Shown one piece after another: positions 28,696 to 37,025 of a stretch of DNA of 64,000 nucleotides. Position 1 is the first letter of the stretch. Each line of letters starts with the position of its first letter. Position numbers and translations under genes: made by a program. The stretch comes from Desulfosporosinus orientis DSM 765 (lineage in GTDB: Bacteria > Bacillota > Desulfitobacteriia > Desulfitobacteriales > Desulfitobacteriaceae): positions 3,826,001 to 3,890,000 of the forward strand of contig NC_016584.1 in NCBI RefSeq assembly GCF_000235605.1. The letters run 5' to 3'. The notes under the pieces were generated by a model that worked only from the letters and a program-made list of their open reading frames with translations, did no database searches and had not been told where the DNA came from.

Positions 28696-30185
28696 GGGGA
28701 AATCACTCCGTCCTGATGATTGTTGGCAGCCGCCGCATCTGCCCGGGCTATGGCGGCAAAACGCTCCCGGTAGCCCCCCCGCCAGAGGGCACAGGCCATC
28801 GGATCTCTGTCCAGCAGGGATCCAGATTCGGTCAGGGCATAAGCGCGGCAGCCTGCCCCGCAGGCGGCAAACATCCCGCAGACGACGCATTCCGGATTGG
28901 CAGCCAGCACTTCGCGCTTCTTCATGTCAGCTAAGTCCCGCAAAGCGGAAGCGTGCCAAACCTCGGCCAACTCCTGCTCTAAAAGATTAGGCATCTGCTC
29001 GTGGAGATCCGTCGCAGTAAAGCCGACACAGGGAAGAAGCCTGCCGTCCGGCAGCAAGTAAGGCTTTTCGCGCACAGAATCACATTCATAACTTTCCGGG
29101 GTGAAAGAGCCCGGCCGGCCATGCGGGTGGTTTGCCCCAAGCCGACTTGGCTCGCTTGGCCCACTTGGCTGACCTGCCTGAGCTGAACGGTCAGACTGAT
29201 TAAGCTTCTTTCTCTCCAAAATACCGGGGCCGCCCCCGAAGAAGCGCTCCAATAAAATATAGAAAGGCTGACCGTCATCCAGCCACCGCCGCAGGAGGTC
29301 CTCACAAGCGTGGGCCATTTCTTCCGTGGAGAGGGCTGCCGGCCCTCCGCACCAGTTTCCCGTGGTCTGCGGCCTGCCGATCAGCCAGACGGGCACTTGC
29401 AGCTCTTTTATCAATTCGTAGGTCCGGGGCAAAGCCTCAATATTGTCTCTATCCAGAGTCGTACTGACCGCCACCGTCAAACCGGATGCTACGACCTGAC
29501 GAATGGCCTCGCTAACCCGTTCCTCCGTACCCCAAGTTCCCCGCATCCGGTCATGAACACCCGCACCGTCAAAACTAATTTTAAAATCAGGCGCTTGCCC
29601 CAGGCTCTTAATCGCTTCCAGCAACCGTGGGGTAATCAGCGTGCCGTTGGTCGCAATCTCCGTAAGACGAATTCTTCTTGCCGTGAGCTCCTCCATGATT
29701 TCCAGCAGGTCTTCCCGCAGCAGCGGTTCGCCCCCGGTTAACGAAACCTGAAGGACATTGGCCCTTTCAAACTGCCGGATGAAATGCCGGATCGTTTCCC
29801 GTCCGGGATGGCCGTAACGCCCGGAAGGCGATTCCATAAAGCAGTGCCGGCAGTTCATATTGCAGCGCCCGGTCAGCGCCCAGTGAATCCCCCGGACCAG
29901 CGGATTAGCCGCCTGCCGGTACTCCTGTACTTTTGCCAGTTTTTCTCCTTGCCGGCATTCGGTCGCAATTCCCTCGCTGATTAACCGTTCCAACAACTTG
30001 ATATGCCCTGGCAGAAAGGCCGGTGAATTAAAATTGGTCTGCCCGTCACAGGACTGGGCCACATAGAATATGTCCTGGCCTAATTGGCGCAAGAGACCGG
30101 TTTTCCAGTTGGTTATTGCCCACGGCATATCCTGCCACCCCCGCAGGAGCCAAGGGCTGTTCAGTTTGGCATAACACTCTCTCAT
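28683..30185 (-). CDS. Radical SAM/SPASM peptide-modifying enzyme, third paralogue
   Basis: 500 residues, starting at ATG 30185 behind AGGGGGA. An N-terminal region of about 95 residues (PWLLRGWQDMPWA, YVAQSCDGQTNF) resembles the PqqD-like leader-binding part of such enzymes. The radical SAM cluster is CNMNCRHC (C108, C112, C115), followed by SLTGGEPLL. The C-terminal SPASM region carries CDSVREKPYLLPDGRLLPC and CVVCGMFAACGAGC for auxiliary Fe-S clusters. A low-complexity insertion (QAGQPSGPSEPSRLG) near 330 is absent from the two sisters. It probably makes a radical-based crosslink or epimerisation on the nearby precursor. Confidence 0.93.
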   Translation of the reverse strand: MRECYAKLNSPWLLRGWQDMPWAITNWKTGLLRQLGQDIFYVAQSCDGQTNFNSPAFLPGHIKLLERLISEGIATECRQGEKLAKVQEYRQAANPLVRGIHWALTGRCNMNCRHCFMESPSGRYGHPGRETIRHFIRQFERANVLQVSLTGGEPLLREDLLEIMEELTARRIRLTEIATNGTLITPRLLEAIKSLGQAPDFKISFDGAGVHDRMRGTWGTEERVSEAIRQVVASGLTVAVSTTLDRDNIEALPRTYELIKELQVPVWLIGRPQTTGNWCGGPAALSTEEMAHACEDLLRRWLDDGQPFYILLERFFGGGPGILERKKLNQSDRSAQAGQPSGPSEPSRLGANHPHGRPGSFTPESYECDSVREKPYLLPDGRLLPCVGFTATDLHEQMPNLLEQELAEVWHASALRDLADMKKREVLAANPECVVCGMFAACGAGCRAYALTESGSLLDRDPMACALWRGGYRERFAAIARADAAAANNHQDGVISPCSK

Positions 30186-30195
30186 TCCAATCCCC

Positions 30196-31617
30196 CTATT
30201 CTCTGCAGTCTTGGCTGTCGGTTTTCATACCGGGCGCATATGAGCCTGCTTCGACCATTTCCCGAAAACGCCGGATATAGCCACCATGAAAAAGCTTGCA
30301 AGCAATGGGTTCTTTGGCCAACAGGTCCCCTGTTTCGGTAAGGGCCACAACCCGGCAGCCGGCTCCGCATTCGCCAAAAAATCCACACTGGGTACAGCCC
30401 TCGTTTTGGGCCAACACGTCCTTTTTCTTGAGGTCACAGATCGAACGCAGCTCTGGATCGCTCCAGGCCTTTGACAGAGAACTGCGCAGCACATTCGGCA
30501 TTTTTTCCAGAAGGCCGGTCCCCGTGTACCCGCCGCAAGGAAGAAGGGTACCGTCAGGCAGAAGATAAGGACGACTGTGCGTACCTCCACAATTCCATGA
30601 ATCCGGCGTGATCGGCCCCGGAACGCTTCTGCTTTCATCCCCTGCGCCCTTATCTTGCCGTGGAAAAAGCCCGAACCGCCATAATTTGAGATCAAATGGA
30701 CGGTTGTCGGCCAGCCAGCGCTGCATCAACAAGGTACTGGTTTCAACCATATCTTCCAGGGACACGCCGCTCTGCTGACCACGCCAGTGACCAATTTCCA
30801 CCGGAGGAGCCAGCCACCAACCGTCAACAGCAAGATCCCTGAGCATATCATAAGTTTCCAGCAGGTTTCGGCGGGTGATCTGATCGACGGAGGTGATAAT
30901 GGTAACCGGAAACTCCCGGACTTTCAGCCTTTTAATCCCCTCGATTGTCTTGGCTTCGCTGCCCGAAACGCCCCGCATATAATCATGGGTATTGCAGCCG
31001 TCAAAGCTGATCTTAAAAAACGGTCGGTAGCCATATTGCATAATCGTTTCCAGAATTTCATCCGTAATCAGCATACCATTACTAAAAACCTCGGCCAGGC
31101 CAATCTTTTTCCGCGACAAAATTCTAATAATTTCCGGCAGGTCCCGGCGCATAAAGGGCTCGCCTCCGGTCAGGGCGACTTCCTGAACATTGGCCTCTTC
31201 CAACTGGCGGATCATTCCCTTAATCTGCTCCAGGGTAAAGTCGCCGAAGCGCCCGGAGGGGGCTTCCATAAAGCAATGGCGACACTTGAGATTGCAACGG
31301 CCGGTAATCGACCATAAAAGGCCCCGGATGACAGGATTCGGCGCCCGCCGGTAATCCTGGACCGCTTCCGATTTTTCTCCGCCGGCACATGCTTCGACAA
31401 GCCCGGCAGTAATCAACTTGTTTAAGATTTCCCTGTGCCGGGGCAGAAAGGCCAGGGAATCAAAGTCGGTTTGTCCGTCGCAGGATTGGGCTACATAATA
31501 ACCGTCCCGATTCAGTTCCCGGAAATCTCCGTTTCTCCAGTTGACCAGCGCCCAGGGAACATCCGACCACCCCCGCAAAAGCCACTCCTCTTTTAGTCTG
31601 GCAAAACGTCCGTTCAT
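30196..31617 (-). CDS. Radical SAM/SPASM peptide-modifying enzyme, second paralogue
   Basis: 473 residues. The ATG at 31617 overlaps the stop of the first paralogue (ATGA). It has the same plan as its neighbours: an N-terminal EEWLLRGWSDVPWALVNW block; radical SAM cysteines CNLKCRHC (C108, C112, C115); ALTGGEPFM; and SPASM cysteines in PYLLPDGTLLPC and CTQCGFFGECGAGC. Overall similarity to the enzymes on either side is clear by eye, so these are tandem duplicates that have diverged. Each may act on a different residue of one core peptide. Confidence 0.93.
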   Translation of the reverse strand: MNGRFARLKEEWLLRGWSDVPWALVNWRNGDFRELNRDGYYVAQSCDGQTDFDSLAFLPRHREILNKLITAGLVEACAGGEKSEAVQDYRRAPNPVIRGLLWSITGRCNLKCRHCFMEAPSGRFGDFTLEQIKGMIRQLEEANVQEVALTGGEPFMRRDLPEIIRILSRKKIGLAEVFSNGMLITDEILETIMQYGYRPFFKISFDGCNTHDYMRGVSGSEAKTIEGIKRLKVREFPVTIITSVDQITRRNLLETYDMLRDLAVDGWWLAPPVEIGHWRGQQSGVSLEDMVETSTLLMQRWLADNRPFDLKLWRFGLFPRQDKGAGDESRSVPGPITPDSWNCGGTHSRPYLLPDGTLLPCGGYTGTGLLEKMPNVLRSSLSKAWSDPELRSICDLKKKDVLAQNEGCTQCGFFGECGAGCRVVALTETGDLLAKEPIACKLFHGGYIRRFREMVEAGSYAPGMKTDSQDCRE

Positions 31618-33041
31618 TGCTGTTTATCTCCTCTCATGCTTGCTTGATTGCCTTTTGCCTGTTCCCCGGCAGCGGCTTTTCCCGTAAAATACTTTTTATA
31701 TCCGCCTTGCCAGAGCTCGCAGGCAATCGTATCTTTGGCCAACAGGTCACCGCTGCCGATAAGGGCCGACGTCCGGCAGCCTGTCCCGCATTGCTTTAAG
31801 AGCGGGCAAGCAGAACATTCCGAATTATGGGCCAGAACATCGCCTTTTTTCATATCTAGCAAAAAACGCAGGGCGGGATCATTCCAGGCTGCGGCAAAAT
31901 CTGTTTCCAACAGGCTCGGCAGCCTGTCCGACCAGGGCGTATCCCCGTAACTGATACAGGGCATCAGTTTGCCGTCAGGCGCCAGATAAGGCCATTGCCG
32001 GCAGGAAGAACAAGTATAGTCCGCCGCTGAAAAATCACGAGACACAGGAACCGCCTGTTTGCCATCCCCTTCCCCGCCCTTAGCTCCAGAATAAAAAGCC
32101 TCCAGGCCGATCATAAAAGGCCGCCCGTCGGCCAGCCAGTTCTCCAGGAGCTCTTCGCACGGTTTCACCATCTCCTGCAAAGAGAGGCAGGTGGTCATGG
32201 TCCGCCCGCAGCCCACCGGCTGGGGACGCCCGATTCCCCAGGCATAAAGGTCCAGGGCCTTCATTTGTTCATAGGTAGGCATAAGACAATCCAGGTTAGT
32301 CTTATCCAGGCAGGTTGTCACCGCAACCGCGAACCCGGCTGTCCTGATTCTCTGAATGGCATCAAGTACCACCGCTTCCACTCCCGCTGTACCCCGCATC
32401 AGGTCATGCCTGCCGCAGCCGTCGAAGCTGATGCGGAAGACCGGCCGGACCTCAAGTTTCTGTAATTCTTGCAGCATAACATCACTGATTAGGGTGGCGT
32501 TGGTATAAATGTCCGTCAGGCGGATCCTTCTGGCTGTCAACTGCCGGATCAGATCCAACAGATCCTTCCTCATAAAAGGTTCTCCTCCGGTCAGGGATAC
32601 CTCCGTTATATTGGCTTGCTCGAACTTATCCAGCAGCCGCTTCATTTCCAGAAAAGGAATTTCTCCCGGCTGACCGGAAGGGGCATCCATGTAGCAGTGA
32701 CGGCAGTTTAAGTTACAACGGCCTGTCACTGCCCACTGGATTCCCCGGATCAGTTCATGGTCTGCCTGCCGGTATTCCTGGGCGGGAGCCGGTTCCTCTC
32801 CCTGCCTGCATTCCTCGGCAATTCCTTCAGTAAGGAATTGCTGCAGCCAAGCTCTATGCCTGGGCAGAAAAACCGGGGAAGTAAAGTCGGTTTGTCCGTC
32901 ACATGACTGGGCAACATAGAAACCATCTTGCCGTAGACGGTAGAAAGCACCGGTTCTCCAGTTGACCAGAGACCAGGGAATATCGGTCCACCCCCGCAGC
33001 AGCCATTCATCTTTTAATTTAGCAAAACGCGCAGCCATCAT
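31614..33041 (-). CDS. Radical SAM/SPASM peptide-modifying enzyme, first paralogue
   Basis: About 475 residues, starting at ATG 33041 (or 33038) with GGGG upstream. N-terminal DEWLLRGWTDIPWSLVNW block; radical SAM cluster CNLNCRHC near 109-116; SLTGGEPFM; SPASM-type cysteines CSSCRQWPYLAPDGKLMPC and CSACPLLKQCGTGC. It lies 51 bases after the precursor gene, the usual place for a maturase. SPASM enzymes of this sort form thioether (sactionine, ranthipeptide) or carbon-carbon links. Which reaction occurs here cannot be read from the sequence. Confidence 0.93.
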   Translation of the reverse strand: MMAARFAKLKDEWLLRGWTDIPWSLVNWRTGAFYRLRQDGFYVAQSCDGQTDFTSPVFLPRHRAWLQQFLTEGIAEECRQGEEPAPAQEYRQADHELIRGIQWAVTGRCNLNCRHCYMDAPSGQPGEIPFLEMKRLLDKFEQANITEVSLTGGEPFMRKDLLDLIRQLTARRIRLTDIYTNATLISDVMLQELQKLEVRPVFRISFDGCGRHDLMRGTAGVEAVVLDAIQRIRTAGFAVAVTTCLDKTNLDCLMPTYEQMKALDLYAWGIGRPQPVGCGRTMTTCLSLQEMVKPCEELLENWLADGRPFMIGLEAFYSGAKGGEGDGKQAVPVSRDFSAADYTCSSCRQWPYLAPDGKLMPCISYGDTPWSDRLPSLLETDFAAAWNDPALRFLLDMKKGDVLAHNSECSACPLLKQCGTGCRTSALIGSGDLLAKDTIACELWQGGYKKYFTGKAAAGEQAKGNQASMRGDKQQ

Positions 33042-33092
33042 CAATATCCCCTTTCCTGGTCCCCGGGCAATCCTTGAAGTTTGGGAGTTTAT

Positions 33093-33377
33093 TTACTGCC
33101 TTCCCATCCAGTGTCCTAAAAACATGCCGCAAACTTCGCCGCAAACCGAAGAACATCCGCCAGCTACACTATCCAGTTGTGCATCGTCCAGTTCCTGGTC
33201 TGCAGCATGCATCGCCCGGATATCTTCCGCTGTAATGTCAAAACCATTATCGCGGGCAATTTTCACCATCCCGGCATACACCGTATCGATTTCACCCCTG
33301 ATTGCTGTCACCTGGTCTTTGAGGGCCTTGTCTTCGGCCAATTTTTTATAAAAACCTTCCAACTGCTGCTTACTCAT
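33093..33377 (-). CDS. Nif11-like RiPP precursor peptide with 20-residue Cys-rich core
   Basis: 94 residues from ATG 33377, which has AAAGGAGGTG 9 bases upstream; an in-frame GTG at 33389 is less likely. The helical leader (MSKQQLEGFYKKLAEDKALK, IARDNGFDITAEDIRAMH, LDDAQLDSVAGG) fits the Nif11 class and ends with a double glycine at 73-74. The predicted core is CSSVCGEVCGMFLGHWMGRQ, with Cys at core positions 1, 5 and 9, spaced C-x3-C-x3-C. It overlaps the cobalamin-type radical SAM gene by 8 bases and is followed by three SPASM enzymes. It is the only intact precursor in this operon. Cleavage after GG would suit the C39 transporter at 60935. Confidence 0.88.
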   Translation of the reverse strand: MSKQQLEGFYKKLAEDKALKDQVTAIRGEIDTVYAGMVKIARDNGFDITAEDIRAMHAADQELDDAQLDSVAGGCSSVCGEVCGMFLGHWMGRQ

Positions 33378-35067
33378 TTTTCTTTTCACCTCCTTTACCG
33401 AAAACCGGAAAATTCGGCTTCATTAAGCTTCTCATCCGCCGGAATTTATCTTCGGTTTCCGCGATTAATTGCTCAACCGTGCGCCCGTTGACTTCACTAT
33501 AGCGCCAAAGCTGATAGGAATAGGGTGGGGTGTTTATGGTCTCGCCCCTCGGGGCGGTGAGCACAATCAGGATTTCAGCACTGCGCCGCAGCATTTTTTC
33601 GTAGCCCTGCGGGAAGCAATGCAGGCGGATTCCATACTGCTCCGGTTTGCTGCCCAGCAGGGAACACGGCACAACATAGTACCGATTCAGATGGAAGCCG
33701 CTTAAATTCCCCTGTTCCAGATTTTCCTGCACAAAAGCATACGTTTCCTGAAACTCGTCTTCTCCTTCATACGGCAGACCGACAATCACTTCAACTTCGG
33801 TCCAGATCCCGCGTTCTCGGCACCAGCGCAGCACGCGGCTTGCCTGATCCAAATCAAGCCGTTTATCAATGAGTTTCGCGATCTTTTCACTGGCGGTATC
33901 CAGGCCGAAAACGAGTTTGCGGCAGCCTGAACGGTAAAGCAAATCGATCAACTCGGGCGTCAGGTTATTAAAACGGGCACAATCGCTCCAATAAAACGTC
34001 AGGCCGCGTTCCAACACCAAATGACAAAACTCCCGTACAAAGGATGTGGACAAATTGAAAGCATTATTATAAAAACGGATGTGTTCCGTATTGTACTCGG
34101 AAAGCAGTGCCTCAATATCGTCAACAACCTCCCGGGCGCTCTTGGCAGCAGGCCCAGGTCTGTCCTCCCGGCTCTGGACGCAAAAAGCGCAGCGATAAGT
34201 ACAGTTATTATTGAAAGCATAAGGGATAAACAGGGTTTCTTTTCTTTCTTCCTTAGCCAGCCTGCGGCGGTTCATTTCGGAGACAACCGGGTTGAGGTAA
34301 ATGGGCCATTGATAAAACTGCACCAGGTTAGTTTCTGTATTTGCCGCAAGCGGTTCAGACGACCGGCAGCACAGAGTATAAGGCTTGAGGTTTAATCCCT
34401 GGAAATCCGGGCGGATCAGAGTGGGAATATCTTCGGGATTACGGAAAAGCTGCCCGTCTACCCAGTAGACAGCGCCGGGAAGTTCCTGATAAGGGCGCGC
34501 GCCTTCCTGCCGATTCCAGCCGGCAAGGAGTTCGGCAAAGGAACGCTCGCCTGGACCGATAAAAAGATAAGGAAAACACCGAGTGACAGCTTCCCATAAT
34601 TCCTGAAAAACCTCACGGAACTGCCAGAGAAAGTCAAGGTTGGCGCCGCCGAAAACAACTGGTTTCCCCAGTTGTTCTTGTATTCTGCGGCCCAGGAGAA
34701 AAGCCAGGTGTATTTCAAAGAAAGACATGTTGGCACCTGTGGAAATGCCGACGACATCACTGCCGGCAGCTACGCTCTCTCCAATAAAATAATCCAGCTC
34801 ATCCTCCATGCCCGTGGGGCTGCCGCCAGTCAAATGCCTTAGAATAAGACCTTTATCAAAAAGAGGCAGCCAAGTCTCAGCAGCCGGCGGTCGGCTAAAC
34901 CGTTGCATATGCGTGGTTAAGTCTGTGGAACTGACCGTATAGCCTTTGGCCCGCAGGTATCCTTGCAGCACGCCTAAAGATAAAGGGATCGGGCTGAACC
35001 GGAAAAATGCCGGATCGCAAAAAGGGGTTTCACTTGGGGTGAAGATAAGCGCAATTTTATTGTTCAA
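33370..35067 (-). CDS. Cobalamin-type (B12-binding-like) radical SAM enzyme
   Basis: 565 residues from a TTG start at 35067 with AGAGGT 8 bases upstream. An N-terminal Rossmann-like domain (about 1-200; PLSLGVLQGYLRAKGYTVSS, DVVGISTGANMSFFEIH, GKPVVFGGANLDF) resembles B12-binding domains. A classical DxHxxG lower-axial motif is not seen. The radical SAM domain has CTYRCAFC (C289, C293, C296) and KLVFGLDTASEKIAKLI. Such enzymes often methylate unactivated carbons, but some catalyse other rearrangements. It is the first gene of the cluster, directly before the precursor, so a C-methylation of the core is a reasonable hypothesis. Confidence 0.9.
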   Translation of the reverse strand: MNNKIALIFTPSETPFCDPAFFRFSPIPLSLGVLQGYLRAKGYTVSSTDLTTHMQRFSRPPAAETWLPLFDKGLILRHLTGGSPTGMEDELDYFIGESVAAGSDVVGISTGANMSFFEIHLAFLLGRRIQEQLGKPVVFGGANLDFLWQFREVFQELWEAVTRCFPYLFIGPGERSFAELLAGWNRQEGARPYQELPGAVYWVDGQLFRNPEDIPTLIRPDFQGLNLKPYTLCCRSSEPLAANTETNLVQFYQWPIYLNPVVSEMNRRRLAKEERKETLFIPYAFNNNCTYRCAFCVQSREDRPGPAAKSAREVVDDIEALLSEYNTEHIRFYNNAFNLSTSFVREFCHLVLERGLTFYWSDCARFNNLTPELIDLLYRSGCRKLVFGLDTASEKIAKLIDKRLDLDQASRVLRWCRERGIWTEVEVIVGLPYEGEDEFQETYAFVQENLEQGNLSGFHLNRYYVVPCSLLGSKPEQYGIRLHCFPQGYEKMLRRSAEILIVLTAPRGETINTPPYSYQLWRYSEVNGRTVEQLIAETEDKFRRMRSLMKPNFPVFGKGGEKKNE

Positions 35068-35129
35068 TGTGTAATACCTCTTTTATTAAAATAAACTTAA
35101 ACAATTTCCTATTAGCCTGAATATTAATC

Positions 35130-35135
35130 ATTATA
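35130..35135 (-). promoter_or_regulatory. Possible -10 box of the radical SAM RiPP operon
   Basis: Minus-strand TATAAT lies 63 bases before the TTG start. The matching -35 position reads TAATGT, a poor match. The surrounding gap 35068-35330 is AT-rich and holds nothing else that I can identify. Confidence 0.3.
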
Positions 35136-35330
35136 GGAATTCACAATGCTTTACATTAAAAAATTAATTATTTCTGAACTTTTCCGCAAACTTTCTCTAC
35201 TTCCTCCTAATATCTTAAAAATAAGCCAAACGGCATATACGGTCAGGACCTATCAGAGCTCTCATTTCTCACCCTCCCAACATTTTTTGTTGTAACCATT
35301 ACGTTATTAAAACCCATCCTTCTCTGTTAT

Positions 35331-36476
35331 CTATTTAATCGACAATCTCATAAGCTTTTTTAGAGACAACTCACCATCACAAAACGCTAATTCCTCTAGA
35401 GTTAATTGGGCCAAGGCTAATAGCATTTTAACCCGTCCTCCTGGACGATTGATTTTCTCCTGAAAACGCATGTGAAAACTTTCCAATGTCTCTGCAGAAG
35501 CCTTAACAAGTATCTTAAGGATCTCGAAAGCACCATCCGATAGCGGTGGTGTACCGCGATATAAATTAATCCTTCCCCCCGCTTTGTGCAAAGGAAACTC
35601 TTCTAACCCTATGAAGCGTAAAAACCAGCTCGCTCGATAAGTACCCATAGCCCCAGTAATCCCCATATAGTCAGCGATTAGCTCATCCAAGAGGTTATTG
35701 CGCATTGAAGAAAAAACTCGACGCGTAAAATAATGCGTACATTCATGTTCACGCCTAATAACTAGGGAAGCCTCTCTCCATTCCTCAGGCGATAGCCGTA
35801 GTTCTGAGGCCTGAACAGCACTATAAAAACCATTACTTAAAATAATGAAACGATCTTGATACAGCTCTTTTTGAGGGATCAAACGCTGAAATTCTTGCTG
35901 CCAATCTCCTTCACTCCATTTCCCCTCTTTGCTTCCCCACATCCTTCGATAGTCTTTAATCCGTCCCCAATTATTGTACCCGGAGATCATTTGGGCTCCC
36001 ATAGAATCTGGTATGGGTTTAGGCTCATTCTTCATTGTGAGGGCCCTAACCAATGACACAAAATCATTGCGGTGCCTAGTAATAATTAGTGGTATCTTGC
36101 CGGCAGATGAAGGATGTATTATCAGCTCTAACAATTCCGGTTTTTCAAGGCAAAGTCCGACTTCCCCTTGAGTCAACTCCCCTCCGGCATTAACGACAGC
36201 CTTATAACCTTCGGTCGTACTAATCCCCTCCTGTATGGGAAATTGAAGCTGGACTAAATTTTCACGCAGGGTCGCATAGACACCCTGCGATTTTGCCTCC
36301 AAGGCATACTTCTCCCACGCAGCTACAAAAGGTTCATCGGGAAGAGGAATACTCAAATGATTAACTGTGCCCAGACTAAGGAAAACATTTTCATTATACT
36401 GAAGAAGTTCATACGTTTCTGATGCTGTCGCTCCAAAGTCTTGAAGAACTTTTCTTCTCAGTACTTTTTTATTCAT
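35331..36476 (-). CDS. Putative HExxH metallopeptidase-like protein
   Basis: 381 residues. REHECTHYF contains an HExxH zinc motif, followed about 19 residues later by LLDELIADYMG, which could give the third ligand (glutamate) of a gluzincin. There is no signal peptide or membrane segment, so a cytoplasmic location is likely. I do not recognise the family beyond this motif. It lies 264 bases upstream of the radical SAM RiPP operon on the same strand. Leader removal is possible, but it may be unrelated, since the spacing suggests a separate transcript. Confidence 0.7.
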   Translation of the reverse strand: MNKKVLRRKVLQDFGATASETYELLQYNENVFLSLGTVNHLSIPLPDEPFVAAWEKYALEAKSQGVYATLRENLVQLQFPIQEGISTTEGYKAVVNAGGELTQGEVGLCLEKPELLELIIHPSSAGKIPLIITRHRNDFVSLVRALTMKNEPKPIPDSMGAQMISGYNNWGRIKDYRRMWGSKEGKWSEGDWQQEFQRLIPQKELYQDRFIILSNGFYSAVQASELRLSPEEWREASLVIRREHECTHYFTRRVFSSMRNNLLDELIADYMGITGAMGTYRASWFLRFIGLEEFPLHKAGGRINLYRGTPPLSDGAFEILKILVKASAETLESFHMRFQEKINRPGGRVKMLLALAQLTLEELAFCDGELSLKKLMRLSIK

Positions 36477-37025
36477 TTATCTCCTTTCTAGCTCGTTATA
36501 CTTATTTTAATAATTTTGTTGTATCTTAGTTGCTTTAAAAAATTTTGTCAAAATACGCTCCAACCACATTTAGTGCAAAGTACACCTATCCTTTTGTTCT
36601 CTGATTTTGAGGCTAACTCTCCGATTACTTCTATGAGTTATTACGCTGAACCAAAGTTTTCATTACACTTTTAGCAGGTTAATCGTCATCTTTCATTGAT
36701 TTGCTTCTTACCTCGATGAGGAGTCTTTAAATTCAATTGCCTGGTCGCTGCCAAATAATTTACTTATGAACTGATCGAGGGTGCCCGCACTTTGGACAAT
36801 TTTCGCAGTCTATCGTTGTAAGAAACTTTTTTTAATTTGGCTCTCGCTTGAATAATCCGTGCTCCTCATCGTCTCAGCTAATTCCAGTTGGGAATCAAAC
36901 TCTGTGCTGTCTTGTCCTGGGAACAAAGGGCCTGCCGCCCTACGTTTATATATAAATGTTTTGCGACAGGCCCGTGCGTTGGTTTTTACGTGCTTGCAGA
37001 GGTGTCTTTAATAGTCTATCCTTTT
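36477..37025. other. Gene-free stretch
   Basis: About 550 bases between the cell-wall protein and the metallopeptidase-like gene. I see no convincing coding frame. The only structured element is the hairpin at 36928-36973. Confidence 0.6.
36928..36973 (-). terminator. Terminator-like hairpin after the CWB2 protein
   Basis: GGGCCTGCCGC pairs with GCGACAGGCCC with one mismatch, and the loop itself contains the near-palindrome ACGTTTATATATAAATGT. It lies 53 bases after the large cell-wall gene. No long T tract follows, so efficiency is uncertain. Confidence 0.5.

Noticed and set aside
28696..28890. N-terminal extension of the YcaO frame
   Set aside because: It lies over the C-terminal coding region of the third SPASM enzyme, has unnatural Arg/Gly/Pro-rich composition, and the YcaO similarity begins at ATG 28695.
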